Assembly (NCBI GenBank): GCA_963796915.1
Contig: CAWCNI010000004.1
Span: 2,480,001-2,544,000 of the forward strand
Length of the DNA stretch: 64,000 bases
Reading direction: 5' to 3'
Source of the DNA: JAENWD01 sp963796915
GTDB taxonomy: Bacteria; Acidobacteriota; Vicinamibacteria; Vicinamibacterales; JAENWD01
Position numbers and translations under genes: made by a program. Of this stretch, positions 36,582 through 44,774 are shown one piece after another. The notes under the pieces are model-generated. The model searched no databases. It worked only from the letters and a program-made list of their open reading frames with translations, and had not been told where the DNA came from. The first letter of the stretch is position 1; each line of letters begins with the position of its first letter.

Positions 36582-37601
36582 CTAGTGATCCAGGAACGTG
36601 CGCATGATCGGCGTGTAGCGATCGCCGGCGATCGCGTCCAGCGGGAACACGTGATCGATGGCGGCCAGCTCTCGCGCGGTCAGGGTCATCGAAGACGCCG
36701 CCACGAGCTGGTCGAGATGTTCCGTCCGCGTCGTTCCCGGGATGGGGATGATGTCCTCGCCCTGCGCCAGCACCCAGGCCAGCGCCAGCTGGCTCGCCGT
36801 GGCGCCGCGCTCCTCTGCCATCTGTTCCAGTGTCGTGACCAGCGCGAGGTTGCGGGTGAAGTTCTCGCCGGTGAATCGAGGCATGTTCCGGCGGACGTCC
36901 TGGGGATCGAAATCCTCGACGCGCGTGATGGCGCCGCTGAGGAAACCGCGGCCGAGCGGGCTGTACGGCACAAACGAGACGCCAAGCGCGTGGCAGGCGG
37001 CGAGGACGCCGTTGGTTTCCGGCTCGCGCGACCAGAGGGAGTACTCGGTCTGCAGCGCGGCGATCGGATGCACCTCGTTGGCCCTGGCCAGCGTCGTCGG
37101 ACTGACTTCGGAGAGCCCGAGGAAGCGGACCTTGCCCTCGCGCACCAGGTCGGCCATCGTGCCCACTGCCTCTTCGATCGTCGCCGACAGCGGATAGAAG
37201 CGATGCAGGTAGAACAGGTCGATGGTCTCGACGCCGAGTCGCTTCAGGCTGCCCTCGCAGCAGGCCCTGATGTACTCCGGCCGGTTGTTGATCTCACGCT
37301 TGCCGGGATTGGCGGGGTCGCGCACGAACCCGCACTTGGTGGCAATCAGCGCGTCCTGACGCCCTGCCAGCGCGCGGCCGACCAGCTCCTCGTTGATGTA
37401 CGGCCCGTACATGTCCGCGGTGTCGAACATGTTGATCCCGCTGTCGAGGGCGTGATGGATCGTGCGGATCGATCGCTCGTCGTCGCGGCCGCCGTAGAAA
37501 TCGGACATGCCCATGCAGCCCAGTCCGATGCGCGAGACGAGTGGCCCGCCGCGGCCAAGCGGACGACGGGCAGGGGCAGCGGGACGGGTCGGAGCGTTCA
37601 T
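36582..37601 (-). CDS. Aldo/keto reductase
   Basis: 339 residues from ATG 37601 (a TTG two codons upstream is the alternative). TIM-barrel NADPH-dependent reductase of the AKR13-like group: RIGLGCMGMSDFYGG, MFDTADMYG with the catalytic Asp and Tyr, ALIATKCGF with the Lys, and YLHRFYPL with the His. The C-terminal ILVPIPGTTRTEHL-like segment (IIPIPGTTRTEHLDQL) binds the cofactor. Substrate unknown. First gene of a likely minus-strand operon with the two GT87 genes and perhaps the polymerase-domain gene. Confidence 0.93.
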   Translation of the reverse strand: MNAPTRPAAPARRPLGRGGPLVSRIGLGCMGMSDFYGGRDDERSIRTIHHALDSGINMFDTADMYGPYINEELVGRALAGRQDALIATKCGFVRDPANPGKREINNRPEYIRACCEGSLKRLGVETIDLFYLHRFYPLSATIEEAVGTMADLVREGKVRFLGLSEVSPTTLARANEVHPIAALQTEYSLWSREPETNGVLAACHALGVSFVPYSPLGRGFLSGAITRVEDFDPQDVRRNMPRFTGENFTRNLALVTTLEQMAEERGATASQLALAWVLAQGEDIIPIPGTTRTEHLDQLVAASSMTLTARELAAIDHVFPLDAIAGDRYTPIMRTFLDH

Positions 37602-37686
37602 GGTCAAAGAATATACGAGGGTACGTGACCGCTGCAGGGTGCGCCCTGCAGCCGCCCTGCGCTACTCTTTCCCCGGAGGCGCTTCC

Positions 37687-38382
37687 GTGACCCGACGTGT
37701 CTTTGCTCTGATGTTGCTGGCCCTGCTCGGTGCGCCGTCCGCGCTTCGGGCGCAGACGCCCGCTACCGGCGGCCCGGACCCATCGCGGTGGGAGGCCGAC
37801 ATCAAGGCCTTCGAGGCCGCGGATTTCTCAGACCCGCCGGTGCGCGGCGGCATCGTCTTCACCGGCAGTTCGAGCATCCGCCTCTGGACGACGCTGAAGC
37901 AGGATTTCCCGGGACTGCCGGTGGTCAATCGCGGCTTCGGCGGGTCGATGCTGCCCGAGGTGACAGCGTTCCTCGAGCGCACCGTGACGCCCCATCGTCC
38001 GGCGCTGGTCGTCGTGTATTGCGGCGGCAACGACATCGACGCCGGCCGGAGCGCCGACCAGGTGCTGGCGGACTTCCAGGCGCTGGTGGCAAAGCTGCAC
38101 GACATCCTGCCGATCACGCGCATCGACTTCATCTCGATCGCACCCAACCCGGCGCGATGGGCGGAGGTCGACACCGTGCGCGCCGCGAACCGCAAGATCG
38201 AGGCCTACATCGCGACGGATTCTCGGCTGGCATTCATCAACGTGTTTCCGCTGATGCTTGGCTCCGACGGGCACCCCAAGCCTGACATCTACGTCGCCGA
38301 CGGCCTGCACATGAACGCGGCGGGATATGCGATCTGGACCGAAGCGGTGCGCCCGTATCTGCAGTTGCGGCGGCCGGAGTAA
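37687..38382 (+). CDS. Exported SGNH hydrolase
   Basis: 231 residues from GTG 37687, with GGAGG at 37675-37679. Signal peptide TRRVFALMLLALLGAPSALRA. Catalytic blocks: FTGSSSIRLW (Ser), NRGFGGSM (Gly), CGGNDID (Asn) and GLHMNAAGY (His); block V has the Asp in YVADGLHMN, so the triad is complete, unlike the hydrolase at 21865. Predicted periplasmic esterase, possibly a carbohydrate deacetylase. Divergent from the aldo/keto reductase gene. The stop is followed by the repeat island. Confidence 0.88.
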   Translation: MTRRVFALMLLALLGAPSALRAQTPATGGPDPSRWEADIKAFEAADFSDPPVRGGIVFTGSSSIRLWTTLKQDFPGLPVVNRGFGGSMLPEVTAFLERTVTPHRPALVVVYCGGNDIDAGRSADQVLADFQALVAKLHDILPITRIDFISIAPNPARWAEVDTVRAANRKIEAYIATDSRLAFINVFPLMLGSDGHPKPDIYVADGLHMNAAGYAIWTEAVRPYLQLRRPE

Positions 38383-38431
38383 CCGGCGGGCTTCGGGCTG
38401 TCGGGCTTCGGGCTATTGCTCACGGGCTCAC

Positions 38432-39061
38432 GGCCAATCTAAAGATTGGCCCTACAGGCATCTCCGGTTCCGCGTGGGCCGATCTTCCGCCTTCCCTGAC
38501 GCTATGGCGGGCCGAAGCCTTGGCGGAGGCTTTCGGCGTCGGTGGGCGTGGCCAATCTAAAGATTGGCCCTACAGGCATCTCCGGTTCCGCGTGGGCCGA
38601 TCTTCCGCCTTCCCTGACGCTAGGGCGGGCCGAAGCCTTGGCGGAGGCTTTCGGCGTCGGTGGGCGTGGCCAATCTAAAGATTGGCCCTACAGGCATCTC
38701 CGGTTCCGCGTGGGCCGATCTTCCGCCTTCCCTGACGCTAGGGCGGGCCGAAGCCTTGGCGGAGGCTTTCGGCGTCGGTGGGCGTGGCCAATCTAAAGAT
38801 TGGCCCTACAGGCATCTCCGGTTCCGCGTGGGCCGATCTTCCGCCTTCCCTGACGCTAGGGCGGGCCGAAGCCTTGGCGGAGGCTTTCGGCGTCGGTCGG
38901 CGTGGCCAATCTAAAGATTGGCCCTACAGGCATCTCCGGTTCCGCGTGGGCCGATCTTCCGCCTTCCCTGACGCTATGGCGGGCCGAAGCCTTGGCGGAG
39001 GCTTTCGGCGTCGGTGGGCGTGGCCAATCTAAAGATTGGCCCTACAGGCATCCCCGGTTCC
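38432..39061. repeat. 118-bp tandem repeat array, five full units plus a partial sixth
   Basis: Units begin at 38432, 38550, 38668, 38786, 38904 and 39022, spaced exactly 118 bp. Each starts with GGCCAATCTAAAGATTGGCC, a 9-bp hairpin, followed by CTACAGGCATC. A second imperfect hairpin lies around GCCGAAGCC ... GGCTTTCGGC, 20-30 bp before each boundary. Units differ at only one or two positions (for example CTATGGCGGG in units 1 and 5 against CTAGGGCGGG in units 2-4). Since 118 is not a multiple of three, the open frames through it change frame at each unit and are not coding. Recent tandem expansion of an extragenic palindrome. Confidence 0.93.
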
Positions 39062-39067
39062 GCGTAG

Positions 39068-39087
39068 GGCCGATCTTTAGATCGGCC
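39068..39087. repeat. GGCCGATCT/AGATCGGCC palindrome, inverted copy
   Basis: GGCCGATCTTTAGATCGGCC, preceded by GTAG. Compared with GGCCAATCT/AGATTGGCC, both arms carry a matching change (A to G and T to C), so the hairpin is kept. It lies just after the last 118-bp unit, in the opposite orientation, giving a pair of inverted palindromes with CTAC and GTAG facing each other. A decayed copy starting GGCCAATCC follows at about 39104. Confidence 0.8.
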
Positions 39088-39157
39088 TCGGGATCGATCG
39101 TCATGGCCAATCCGAAGATTTGCGCTACAGGCAGATCGCCGCGGATGTCGGATGGAG

Positions 39158-39440
39158 GGAGGATGCGTGCCCGCTGGCACGTCGCGGAACGACACGCCAC
39201 GTGCCTGAAGCCGGCCGGGGATTCGTGCCCACTCGCGAGCCGCGGAGTGGGTCGCGGCGTGCCTGAAGCGACCGAGGATTCGTGCCCGCTGGCGATCAGC
39301 GGAGCGGTCGCGGCGTGCCTGAAGCGACCGAGGATTCGTGCCCGCTGGCGATCAGCGGAGCGGTCGCGGCGTGCCTGAAGCGACCGAGGATTCGTGCCCG
39401 CTGGCGCGTCGCTCCGCGACGCGCCGCGTGCCTGAAGCCT
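39158..39440. repeat. 56-58-bp repeat cluster with changing hairpins
   Basis: Units begin with GTGCCTGAAGC at 39201, 39259, 39315, 39371 and 39428, with a partial unit from about 39160. The flank (CTGAAGCGACCGAGGATTCG then TGCCCGC) is kept, but the hairpin differs by unit: CCGCTG-GCGAT-CAGCGG in two units, CCCACTC-N10-GAGTGGG in one, and GGCGCGTCGC-TCC-GCGACGCGCC in another. The stem sequence changes while the ability to pair is kept. No ORF of note. Lies between the 118-bp array and tRNA-Arg. Confidence 0.8.
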
Positions 39441-39450
39441 GTCGGGCGTA

Positions 39451-39475
39451 GCCATTCGACTGGAAGTCGAATGGC
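39451..39475 (-). terminator. Hairpin directly after tRNA-Arg
   Basis: GCCATTCGACT-GGA-AGTCGAATGGC (plus-strand reading), a perfect 11-bp stem. On the tRNA strand it begins within the encoded CCA end. No T-run follows, so it may be a processing or termination hairpin rather than a classical terminator. Confidence 0.5.
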
Positions 39476-39549
39476 GCGCCCGGCAGGATTCGAACCTGCG
39501 ACCTTTGGCTTCGGAGGCCAACGCTCTAATCCAGCTGAGCTACGGGCGC
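39472..39549 (-). tRNA. tRNA-Arg, anticodon CCG
   Basis: Full cloverleaf on the minus strand: acceptor GCGCCCG / CGGGCGC, D-arm GCTC ... GAGC, anticodon stem TTGGC / GCCAA with loop CTCCGAA (anticodon CCG, decoding CGG), T-arm GCAGG-TTCGAAT-CCTGC, discriminator G. The CCA end is encoded (39474-39472). Sits at the edge of the repeat island; no integrase gene is nearby. Confidence 0.95.
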
Positions 39550-39712
39550 GTGAAAACACGGACGAGGCGAAATCCTTGACGAAGTCTCGAGGATCCGGGC
39601 CTGGGGGGCCCGACGGCCACCGTGTCGACCTATGAGTGTAGCAGAGTTGCCGGCTCAATCTGCCCTGCCAACGCGCGCCTGGCCGACGGCTGAGAGCGGT
39701 CGATACCCGCGC

Positions 39713-42481
39713 CTACGGCTCGCCCTGAATCACCCTCACTTCGGTGACCGCAATCCCGCGCGGCAACTGACCGGGCGCCGCCGGCAGGCCGTCCACGAGC
39801 ACTGACGCCTCGTTGGTCCCGGCCACCAGCACTCCGCCCGGCACTGCCCACTCGTACGCCTTCCAGCCCGTCGTCAGGGCCTGCGCCGGAAGCTCCGTGC
39901 CGTTGACGCGGAGGCGCACCGCCATCGCGGCACTGGCCTCGCGGCAGAACGCCTGAATCCGCATGCGGCTCGCGTGCGCGCCGACGACTGGCAGCACGAG
40001 CCGCGCCTCTGTCGCCGTCATCCAGCGATACGGCCCGACCGCGTCCCAGTCCACGTCCGACCAGCCGTCCCCGGTCAGCTGCGCCTGCTCGTCACGGCCC
40101 ATCAGCAGCACTTCCGAGACGCGATCGGGACGGCGCAGGAGCCCGTCAGTGTTCACGCTGAACGCGCTGGCAGCGCCGGGGATGCCGACCAGTCTCGCCA
40201 CGGCGCGGCTCGGCACGCCGCCGAGCGCGATCAGCACTGAGGCAGAGGTCCGCCCCGGCGCGCGCACGACGACCCGGCTGGCGTGGCCGTCGGCGAGAAT
40301 CGCCGCCACGAGGACTGGATCCGCCACACCGTCGGATGCCAGCTGCGATTCGAGCGCCTTGCGCTCGCGTGGCTCGAACGACGCCACCTCCACGGTCACA
40401 GGGTCTGCAAGCTTGTCCACGGCCCGTGGCGCCAATCGCCCGTCGTCGCTCACGTACACCACCGCCGCGCGTCCTGCCGGCACGCGCAGCGCGAGACTGC
40501 CGGTGGCGGCCGACGGGCCAATGTCGGTCCAGCGCTCCGTCGTCACCTGCTGGTTCGGGCGGACGCCGTGAAGCGGATACACCGACAGCGGATTGGTGGG
40601 CAGCGGCACGCGGAAGCCGGCGCCGGGCTGGAGCACGTACGTGTCCGCGAGCTGGCCGTCCGGTGTCCACACCGCCATCGCCACGCCTTCAGTGGTCCGC
40701 ACCAGGTCGCGGGAGCCTTGTCGAATCGCGGCCTCGAACGGCCCGGCTCGCAACTCGATCGGCAGCGGCAGCGCGGTCGCCACGTCGCCGAGCCTGCCGG
40801 CAGCCCCAGTCTCGAGGTGCACGTCGAAGCGGCTGTGTTGCTCGAGCGCCGCTGCGCCGGCGCCCCGGACGCCGGCAAATACGGCGTTGGACGGCGCGAT
40901 GGCGTCCAGCGACGGCGGCCCTCCGATCGCGGACAGGCTGGCCCCCGTGCTGGCCGCAAACTCCGCCGAGATCCGCGCGGGAATCGCCAGCGTCACTACC
41001 GCGCCGTCAGCCAGCCGCGACAGGAACTCGTCGAGCGGGCCGTCCATCGCAGCCACCGCGCCGAAGCTGACGTCGAGCGCGTCGTGACGGAGCCGGGCCG
41101 CCGACTTCTGAAACGCGAAGACTTTCGACCCCGCGTCCAGCCGGCGGCGGACGTCGGCGGTGGCGCGCGATCCGATCTCGATCTTCCGCTGGCGGGTCAG
41201 CTGGTCGCCGAGCAGCTTGAAGCTGACCATGCGATCGGCCAGGAAGTCTTCGCTGACGATGGTCGCCTGGTCCGGCAGCGCATCGAACAACCGATCGATC
41301 TGCACCTGCGCTTCGTAGTCGCGGCTGCGGTCCGTGGCCGGCAGGTTGTGGACGCAGAGCCAGACCGGCAGCAGCACTCCGACGACAGCGAACGCCTGGC
41401 CCAGCCCTCGACTCCGTGCGGCGATCGCGCGCGCGACCCGCTCCGCGCCGACGCCCGCGCAAATCCACAGCACCAGGATGCAGGGAATCAAAAAGACCGG
41501 CGTGTCGACCACGGAGTAGTTCAGCGCGAAGGCGAGGACCGCGCCACCGCCGACGAGCAGCATCAACGCCTCCGGCAGCCGGCGTCGCAAGAGCCACAGC
41601 ACCCCGAGCACGGCAAGCACGAGGCCCACCGGCGTCAGCTCCGGCGACAGGATGTCGCTCACGAAGCTCGGCACGCGCTGCTGCACGAGCGTGCGCCAGT
41701 CGAACGCGAAGAGCCGGTCCTGAAACTGGTTGGCGAAAATCACCCGTCCCAGCTCCGGAATCGTCGTGGCGCGCGATTCGACGTAGGCGTCGGGCTGATT
41801 CGAGCGCAGGATGATGAACCCGTAAGGGATCAGGCCGGCCAGCATGATGACGGCCGTCGTTGCCAGTGTCCGCAGGCGGAGGACGAAGCGGCGATCGGTC
41901 AGCAGGGCGGCGGCCGCCAGGCCAGGCGCGAACCCGATGATGGTCGTGTGATTGCCGAAGCCCAGGGCGAGCAACGCCACCGATCCGTAGTACCAGCCGG
42001 ACCGCCTGGTCGCGATCCAGAGCAGGAACGCGAGCAGCATCCCCGACACCAGCGCCGCGTTGAGGGTGTAGACCTCCGCGATGATCGCCTGCGACCAGTA
42101 GACACGCCCGAAAGCCAGCCCGAGCGCCGCGGCCAGGGCGATGGGCGTCCGGCATTCCAGCCGCCGGCCAATCAGGAACACCGCCGCGACTGCCAGCGCG
42201 CCCAGCAACGCAGAGAACAGGTTGATGCGGTAGGCCAGGGATCCGACGGGCACGTACGAGAACACGTGCGTCAGCAGCGAATAAACGGGATACCCCGGGT
42301 TGTGCGCGACGCCGAGGACGCGGCCGATGAACTGGAACATCGCCGTGTCGACGTCGGCGGTCATGCCCGGCGCCAGCGTGCGAACGTAGGCGACCAGGGC
42401 GACGCTGCCGGCGGCGAGCGCCCAGGCGACGTCTGCGCGCGACAGGGCCTGCGGGATCGTGCGGGCCGGGGACGCCGGCAC
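39713..42481 (-). CDS. DUF2723 membrane protein, GT-C-type glycosyltransferase-like
   Basis: About 922 residues from a GTG at 42481, 2 nt after the previous stop; longer in-frame starts run back into the neighbouring gene. N-terminal membrane half (about ten helices) starts LAAGSVALVAYVRTLAPGMT and contains DTAMFQFIGRVLGVAHNPGYP, the DUF2723 signature related to protein O-mannosyltransferases. The C-terminal 450 residues are a large beta-rich extracytoplasmic region (VEVASFEPRERKALESQLAS, MRIQAFCREASAAMAVRLRV). Predicted polyprenyl-phosphate-linked sugar transfer outside the membrane; acceptor unknown. Encoded next to the GMC oxidoreductase unit. Confidence 0.8.
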   Translation of the reverse strand: MPASPARTIPQALSRADVAWALAAGSVALVAYVRTLAPGMTADVDTAMFQFIGRVLGVAHNPGYPVYSLLTHVFSYVPVGSLAYRINLFSALLGALAVAAVFLIGRRLECRTPIALAAALGLAFGRVYWSQAIIAEVYTLNAALVSGMLLAFLLWIATRRSGWYYGSVALLALGFGNHTTIIGFAPGLAAAALLTDRRFVLRLRTLATTAVIMLAGLIPYGFIILRSNQPDAYVESRATTIPELGRVIFANQFQDRLFAFDWRTLVQQRVPSFVSDILSPELTPVGLVLAVLGVLWLLRRRLPEALMLLVGGGAVLAFALNYSVVDTPVFLIPCILVLWICAGVGAERVARAIAARSRGLGQAFAVVGVLLPVWLCVHNLPATDRSRDYEAQVQIDRLFDALPDQATIVSEDFLADRMVSFKLLGDQLTRQRKIEIGSRATADVRRRLDAGSKVFAFQKSAARLRHDALDVSFGAVAAMDGPLDEFLSRLADGAVVTLAIPARISAEFAASTGASLSAIGGPPSLDAIAPSNAVFAGVRGAGAAALEQHSRFDVHLETGAAGRLGDVATALPLPIELRAGPFEAAIRQGSRDLVRTTEGVAMAVWTPDGQLADTYVLQPGAGFRVPLPTNPLSVYPLHGVRPNQQVTTERWTDIGPSAATGSLALRVPAGRAAVVYVSDDGRLAPRAVDKLADPVTVEVASFEPRERKALESQLASDGVADPVLVAAILADGHASRVVVRAPGRTSASVLIALGGVPSRAVARLVGIPGAASAFSVNTDGLLRRPDRVSEVLLMGRDEQAQLTGDGWSDVDWDAVGPYRWMTATEARLVLPVVGAHASRMRIQAFCREASAAMAVRLRVNGTELPAQALTTGWKAYEWAVPGGVLVAGTNEASVLVDGLPAAPGQLPRGIAVTEVRVIQGEP

Positions 42482-42483
42482 GG

Positions 42484-42705
42484 CTAGTGCGACTCCGTCG
42501 GTCCGCGCGGGACGAGCGCGCGCTTCTCGGCGGGCTTCAGCATCCATCCGTCGTGATCGGCGTACGGGAGGCTGGCGCTGGGAGGCGCCGGCGCCGGATC
42601 GCGGCGGCAGCCGATAGTCCCGGCCAGACACACAGCGGCCCCGCCGACAGCGAGCGCCGTGAAGAAGGCGCGCCGCGAGACACCGCAGGCCTCGGGGCTC
42701 TTCAT
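42484..42705 (-). CDS. Small Tat/lipobox protein next to GMC oxidoreductase
   Basis: 73 residues. Leader SRRAFFTALAVGGAAVCLAG followed by TIGC, which looks like a Tat signal ending in a lipobox. The short mature part is Pro/Ala-rich with YADHDGWMLKPAEKRALVPR. ATG overlaps the GMC oxidoreductase stop (ATGA), so both are made from one message. Small exported partners next to GMC oxidoreductases are common (gluconate-dehydrogenase small-subunit types), but this one is much shorter and no domain is recognised. It could be an anchor or an electron-transfer chaperone (inference). Confidence 0.65.
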   Translation of the reverse strand: MKSPEACGVSRRAFFTALAVGGAAVCLAGTIGCRRDPAPAPPSASLPYADHDGWMLKPAEKRALVPRGPTESH

Positions 42706-44090
42706 GTCGTGCCTGCGATCCGATCGGCGAGCCGCAGGGCGAGCGCGACGATCGTCAGCGTGGGATTGGAATAGCCGCCGCTCGGGAACACCGACGATCC
42801 AGCCACGTACAGGTTGGTGTAGCCGTGCGCGCGGCAGTGCGGGTCCACGACAGACGTCGCCGGAGTGTCACCCATCCGGGTGGTCCCGAGCGTGTGGCCC
42901 TCGCCTTCGACGCCCTTGTAGATGCGGTCGTTGTTGACCCGCACGCGGCCCTTGCCAAGGTGCAGCAACGTCTCGCCGAACAACCGCATCGTCTGCTCGA
43001 CGTTGAAGAAGTCCCTGGCATCCAGCACGCATCGCGCCGCCGGCCGGCACAGGCCCCAGCGATCGCGCTCGGCGGTCAGGACCACGCGGTTGCGCTCCAC
43101 CGGCAGCATCTCGGAGCGGGCGGTCATGTCGTAGTGGTACATCGGCTTGCCCAGCTCCGACGAGAGAAACTTCGCCATCGGATGGTCTGCCGTCTTCCGC
43201 GAACACTGCAGGCCGCATCCGTAGAGCCCGTGCGCGACAGAGTACGGCTTGTCGGGCGCGATCGCGTGCATGCCGGTGCCCTTGTTCGCCTTCGGCCAGT
43301 AGCGATCCAGCTCCTCGTCGAGGACGCACTCGCCGGCGTCGGTGAACTGCGGGTGCTCCATCAGGAACTTGCCGACGTGGCCGCTCTCGTTGCCCACCGA
43401 CACGGCGCCGTCCTCGCGCGGCTGCAGCAGCAGTTGCGCGTTGCCCATCGCGCCGGCCGCGACGACGACGAACTGCCGGGGCGCGACCGGCATGCGCCGC
43501 TTGAACTCGAGCAGGTGGTCCACGTACTCGAGCGTCGTGACGGCCGATCGCGAGGCGTTGGCGTCGAGACCGATCAGCGTGCGGCCCAGGGCCACGTCCA
43601 CCTGCGGCGAGGTCTGCAATGTCGTCAGGTATTTCCGGCCGATGCGCGTCGGATTTTCAGTGGGCACGGGCCGATAGTTGAACCCTGGAATCAGCGGCGT
43701 CTCCACGTCGACGAACTCGGGGTCGTGATCGAGAATCGGCGCGGCCTTCCGCCAGTACGGAACCAGGTCGGCCCGCGCGATGGGCCAGCGCGCGCCGACG
43801 ACTGGGTTATCGAGATCCAGCTCGCGCAGCGTCGCGCACCAGCCGCTCCACACGTTCGACGTGCCGCCGAGCGCGCGGAACCAGTGCTGGTTCCAGTACT
43901 CGCCCGAGTAGTGCCCGTAGCCGACCGAGTTGGACAGCTCGCTCCTGGTGGAGTCCGCGTCGCCGGACTCGAAAATCAGCACCCGCTTGCCGGCGGCCGC
44001 GAGGGCGAGCGACAGGCTGACACCGGCCGGACCGGAGCCGACGACGAAGCCGTCGTACGACTCTGGTGAAAAACGATCGGTCACCAACAT
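42702..44090 (-). CDS. GMC family oxidoreductase
   Basis: 462 residues from ATG 44090. FAD-binding GSGPAG at about 18-23 with VLIFESGDAD as the second strand, substrate domain in the middle, and the GMC C-terminal block HTLGTTRMG, GYTNLYVAGSSVFPSGGYSN and PTLTIVALALRLADRI. The family oxidises sugars, alcohols or aldehydes. Without its own signal peptide it is probably cytoplasmic, or is exported by the co-encoded Tat partner (inference). Operon: SRPBCC gene upstream (43-nt gap), then this gene, the small protein and the DUF2723 gene. Confidence 0.88.
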   Translation of the reverse strand: MLVTDRFSPESYDGFVVGSGPAGVSLSLALAAAGKRVLIFESGDADSTRSELSNSVGYGHYSGEYWNQHWFRALGGTSNVWSGWCATLRELDLDNPVVGARWPIARADLVPYWRKAAPILDHDPEFVDVETPLIPGFNYRPVPTENPTRIGRKYLTTLQTSPQVDVALGRTLIGLDANASRSAVTTLEYVDHLLEFKRRMPVAPRQFVVVAAGAMGNAQLLLQPREDGAVSVGNESGHVGKFLMEHPQFTDAGECVLDEELDRYWPKANKGTGMHAIAPDKPYSVAHGLYGCGLQCSRKTADHPMAKFLSSELGKPMYHYDMTARSEMLPVERNRVVLTAERDRWGLCRPAARCVLDARDFFNVEQTMRLFGETLLHLGKGRVRVNNDRIYKGVEGEGHTLGTTRMGDTPATSVVDPHCRAHGYTNLYVAGSSVFPSGGYSNPTLTIVALALRLADRIAGTT

Positions 44091-44133
44091 CGGGCGGATT
44101 CCGGGGAGCGGCGGATGGGCGCGCGCACGCGTG

Positions 44134-44667
44134 TTATTTGAGCGATCCGTCGACGTATTGCCCGAGCCGCGCCACCTGCGCGCCGATGACGCCGTCCACG
44201 ATCGGCGCCAGCTTGTCGAGCCCCGATGTGCTCGCGCCATTGACGACCAGCGTGACGTCCACCTTCGTGCCCTGCCCGGCGGAGGTCAGCGAAAAGGTGA
44301 GGATGGCGTTGACGCCCATCGCCTGCAGCGGCCCGAGCGGCGCGTTGAGCCGGAGCATCTGCGGCGCCATGGCCACCAGCACGGTCCCGTGAACGACGCT
44401 GCCGTCGGCCCACTGCTCGCACAGGCAGCCGCCCGCCTTCAACTCCAGCGTCAGGTTCTTCGCGTCGCGCGAGTAGGTGTGCTCGCTGCTCCACCAGTGC
44501 CCGATTTCGCCGAGCGCGTGGAACGTCGTCTTGGCGTCGGCGTGGACCTCGACGCTGTTGGCCACGACCATGTGGTCGGGCGACGCCTCCTTGACGGCGG
44601 CGGACGCGGGGCTCGTGGCGACACACAGCAGGGCGAGAATCGGCAGTCCGCGCAGCCAACGGGTCAT
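44134..44667 (-). CDS. Exported SRPBCC-domain protein
   Basis: 177 residues from ATG 44667, preceded by GGAGG. Signal peptide (RWLRGLPILALLCVATSPAS), then a START-like fold: HMVVANSVEVHADAKTTFHA, the WWSSEHTYSRDAKNLTLELK strand, GTVLVAMAPQMLRLNAPLGP, and the C-terminal helix LDKLAPIVDGVIGAQVARLG. Two Cys in GGCLCEQW could form a disulfide. Ligand unknown. Divergent from the GntR gene. Confidence 0.8.
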   Translation of the reverse strand: MTRWLRGLPILALLCVATSPASAAVKEASPDHMVVANSVEVHADAKTTFHALGEIGHWWSSEHTYSRDAKNLTLELKAGGCLCEQWADGSVVHGTVLVAMAPQMLRLNAPLGPLQAMGVNAILTFSLTSAGQGTKVDVTLVVNGASTSGLDKLAPIVDGVIGAQVARLGQYVDGSLK

Positions 44668-44735
44668 TGCACCTCCGGGGGAATGGCGACAAGTGTAGAA
44701 GATCGACCAGCCCATCCGCCAGTCCGATTCACGAC

Positions 44736-44768
44736 TTGACGGCACTTGTACTAATACACTAGTATAAT
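44736..44768 (+). promoter_or_regulatory. Promoter and operator of the GntR gene
   Basis: TATAAT at 44763-44768, 6 nt before the ATG, so the message is nearly leaderless. TTGACG at 44736-44741 is the nearest -35-like box but at a long 21-nt spacing. The palindrome TACTA (44749-44753)-ATACAC-TAGTA (44760-44764) overlaps the -10, as is typical for YtrA-type GntR operators, and suggests autorepression. Confidence 0.65.
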
Positions 44769-44774
44769 CATGCA

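Noticed and set aside
38542..39032. Repeated ORFs (84 residues each) in the 118-bp array
   Set aside because: They are the same DNA read in three successive frames because the unit length is 118; no start signal or conserved protein.
38432..39440. CRISPR array
   Set aside because: Units are contiguous tandem copies without unique spacers, the palindromes are not of CRISPR type, and no cas genes lie in the window.
39472..39549. Mobile-element attachment site at the tRNA
   Set aside because: No integrase gene and no repeat of the tRNA 3' end was seen; the neighbouring repeats are hairpin elements.
40283..42487. 734-residue plus-strand ORF
   Set aside because: Antisense shadow of the DUF2723 gene with biased composition.
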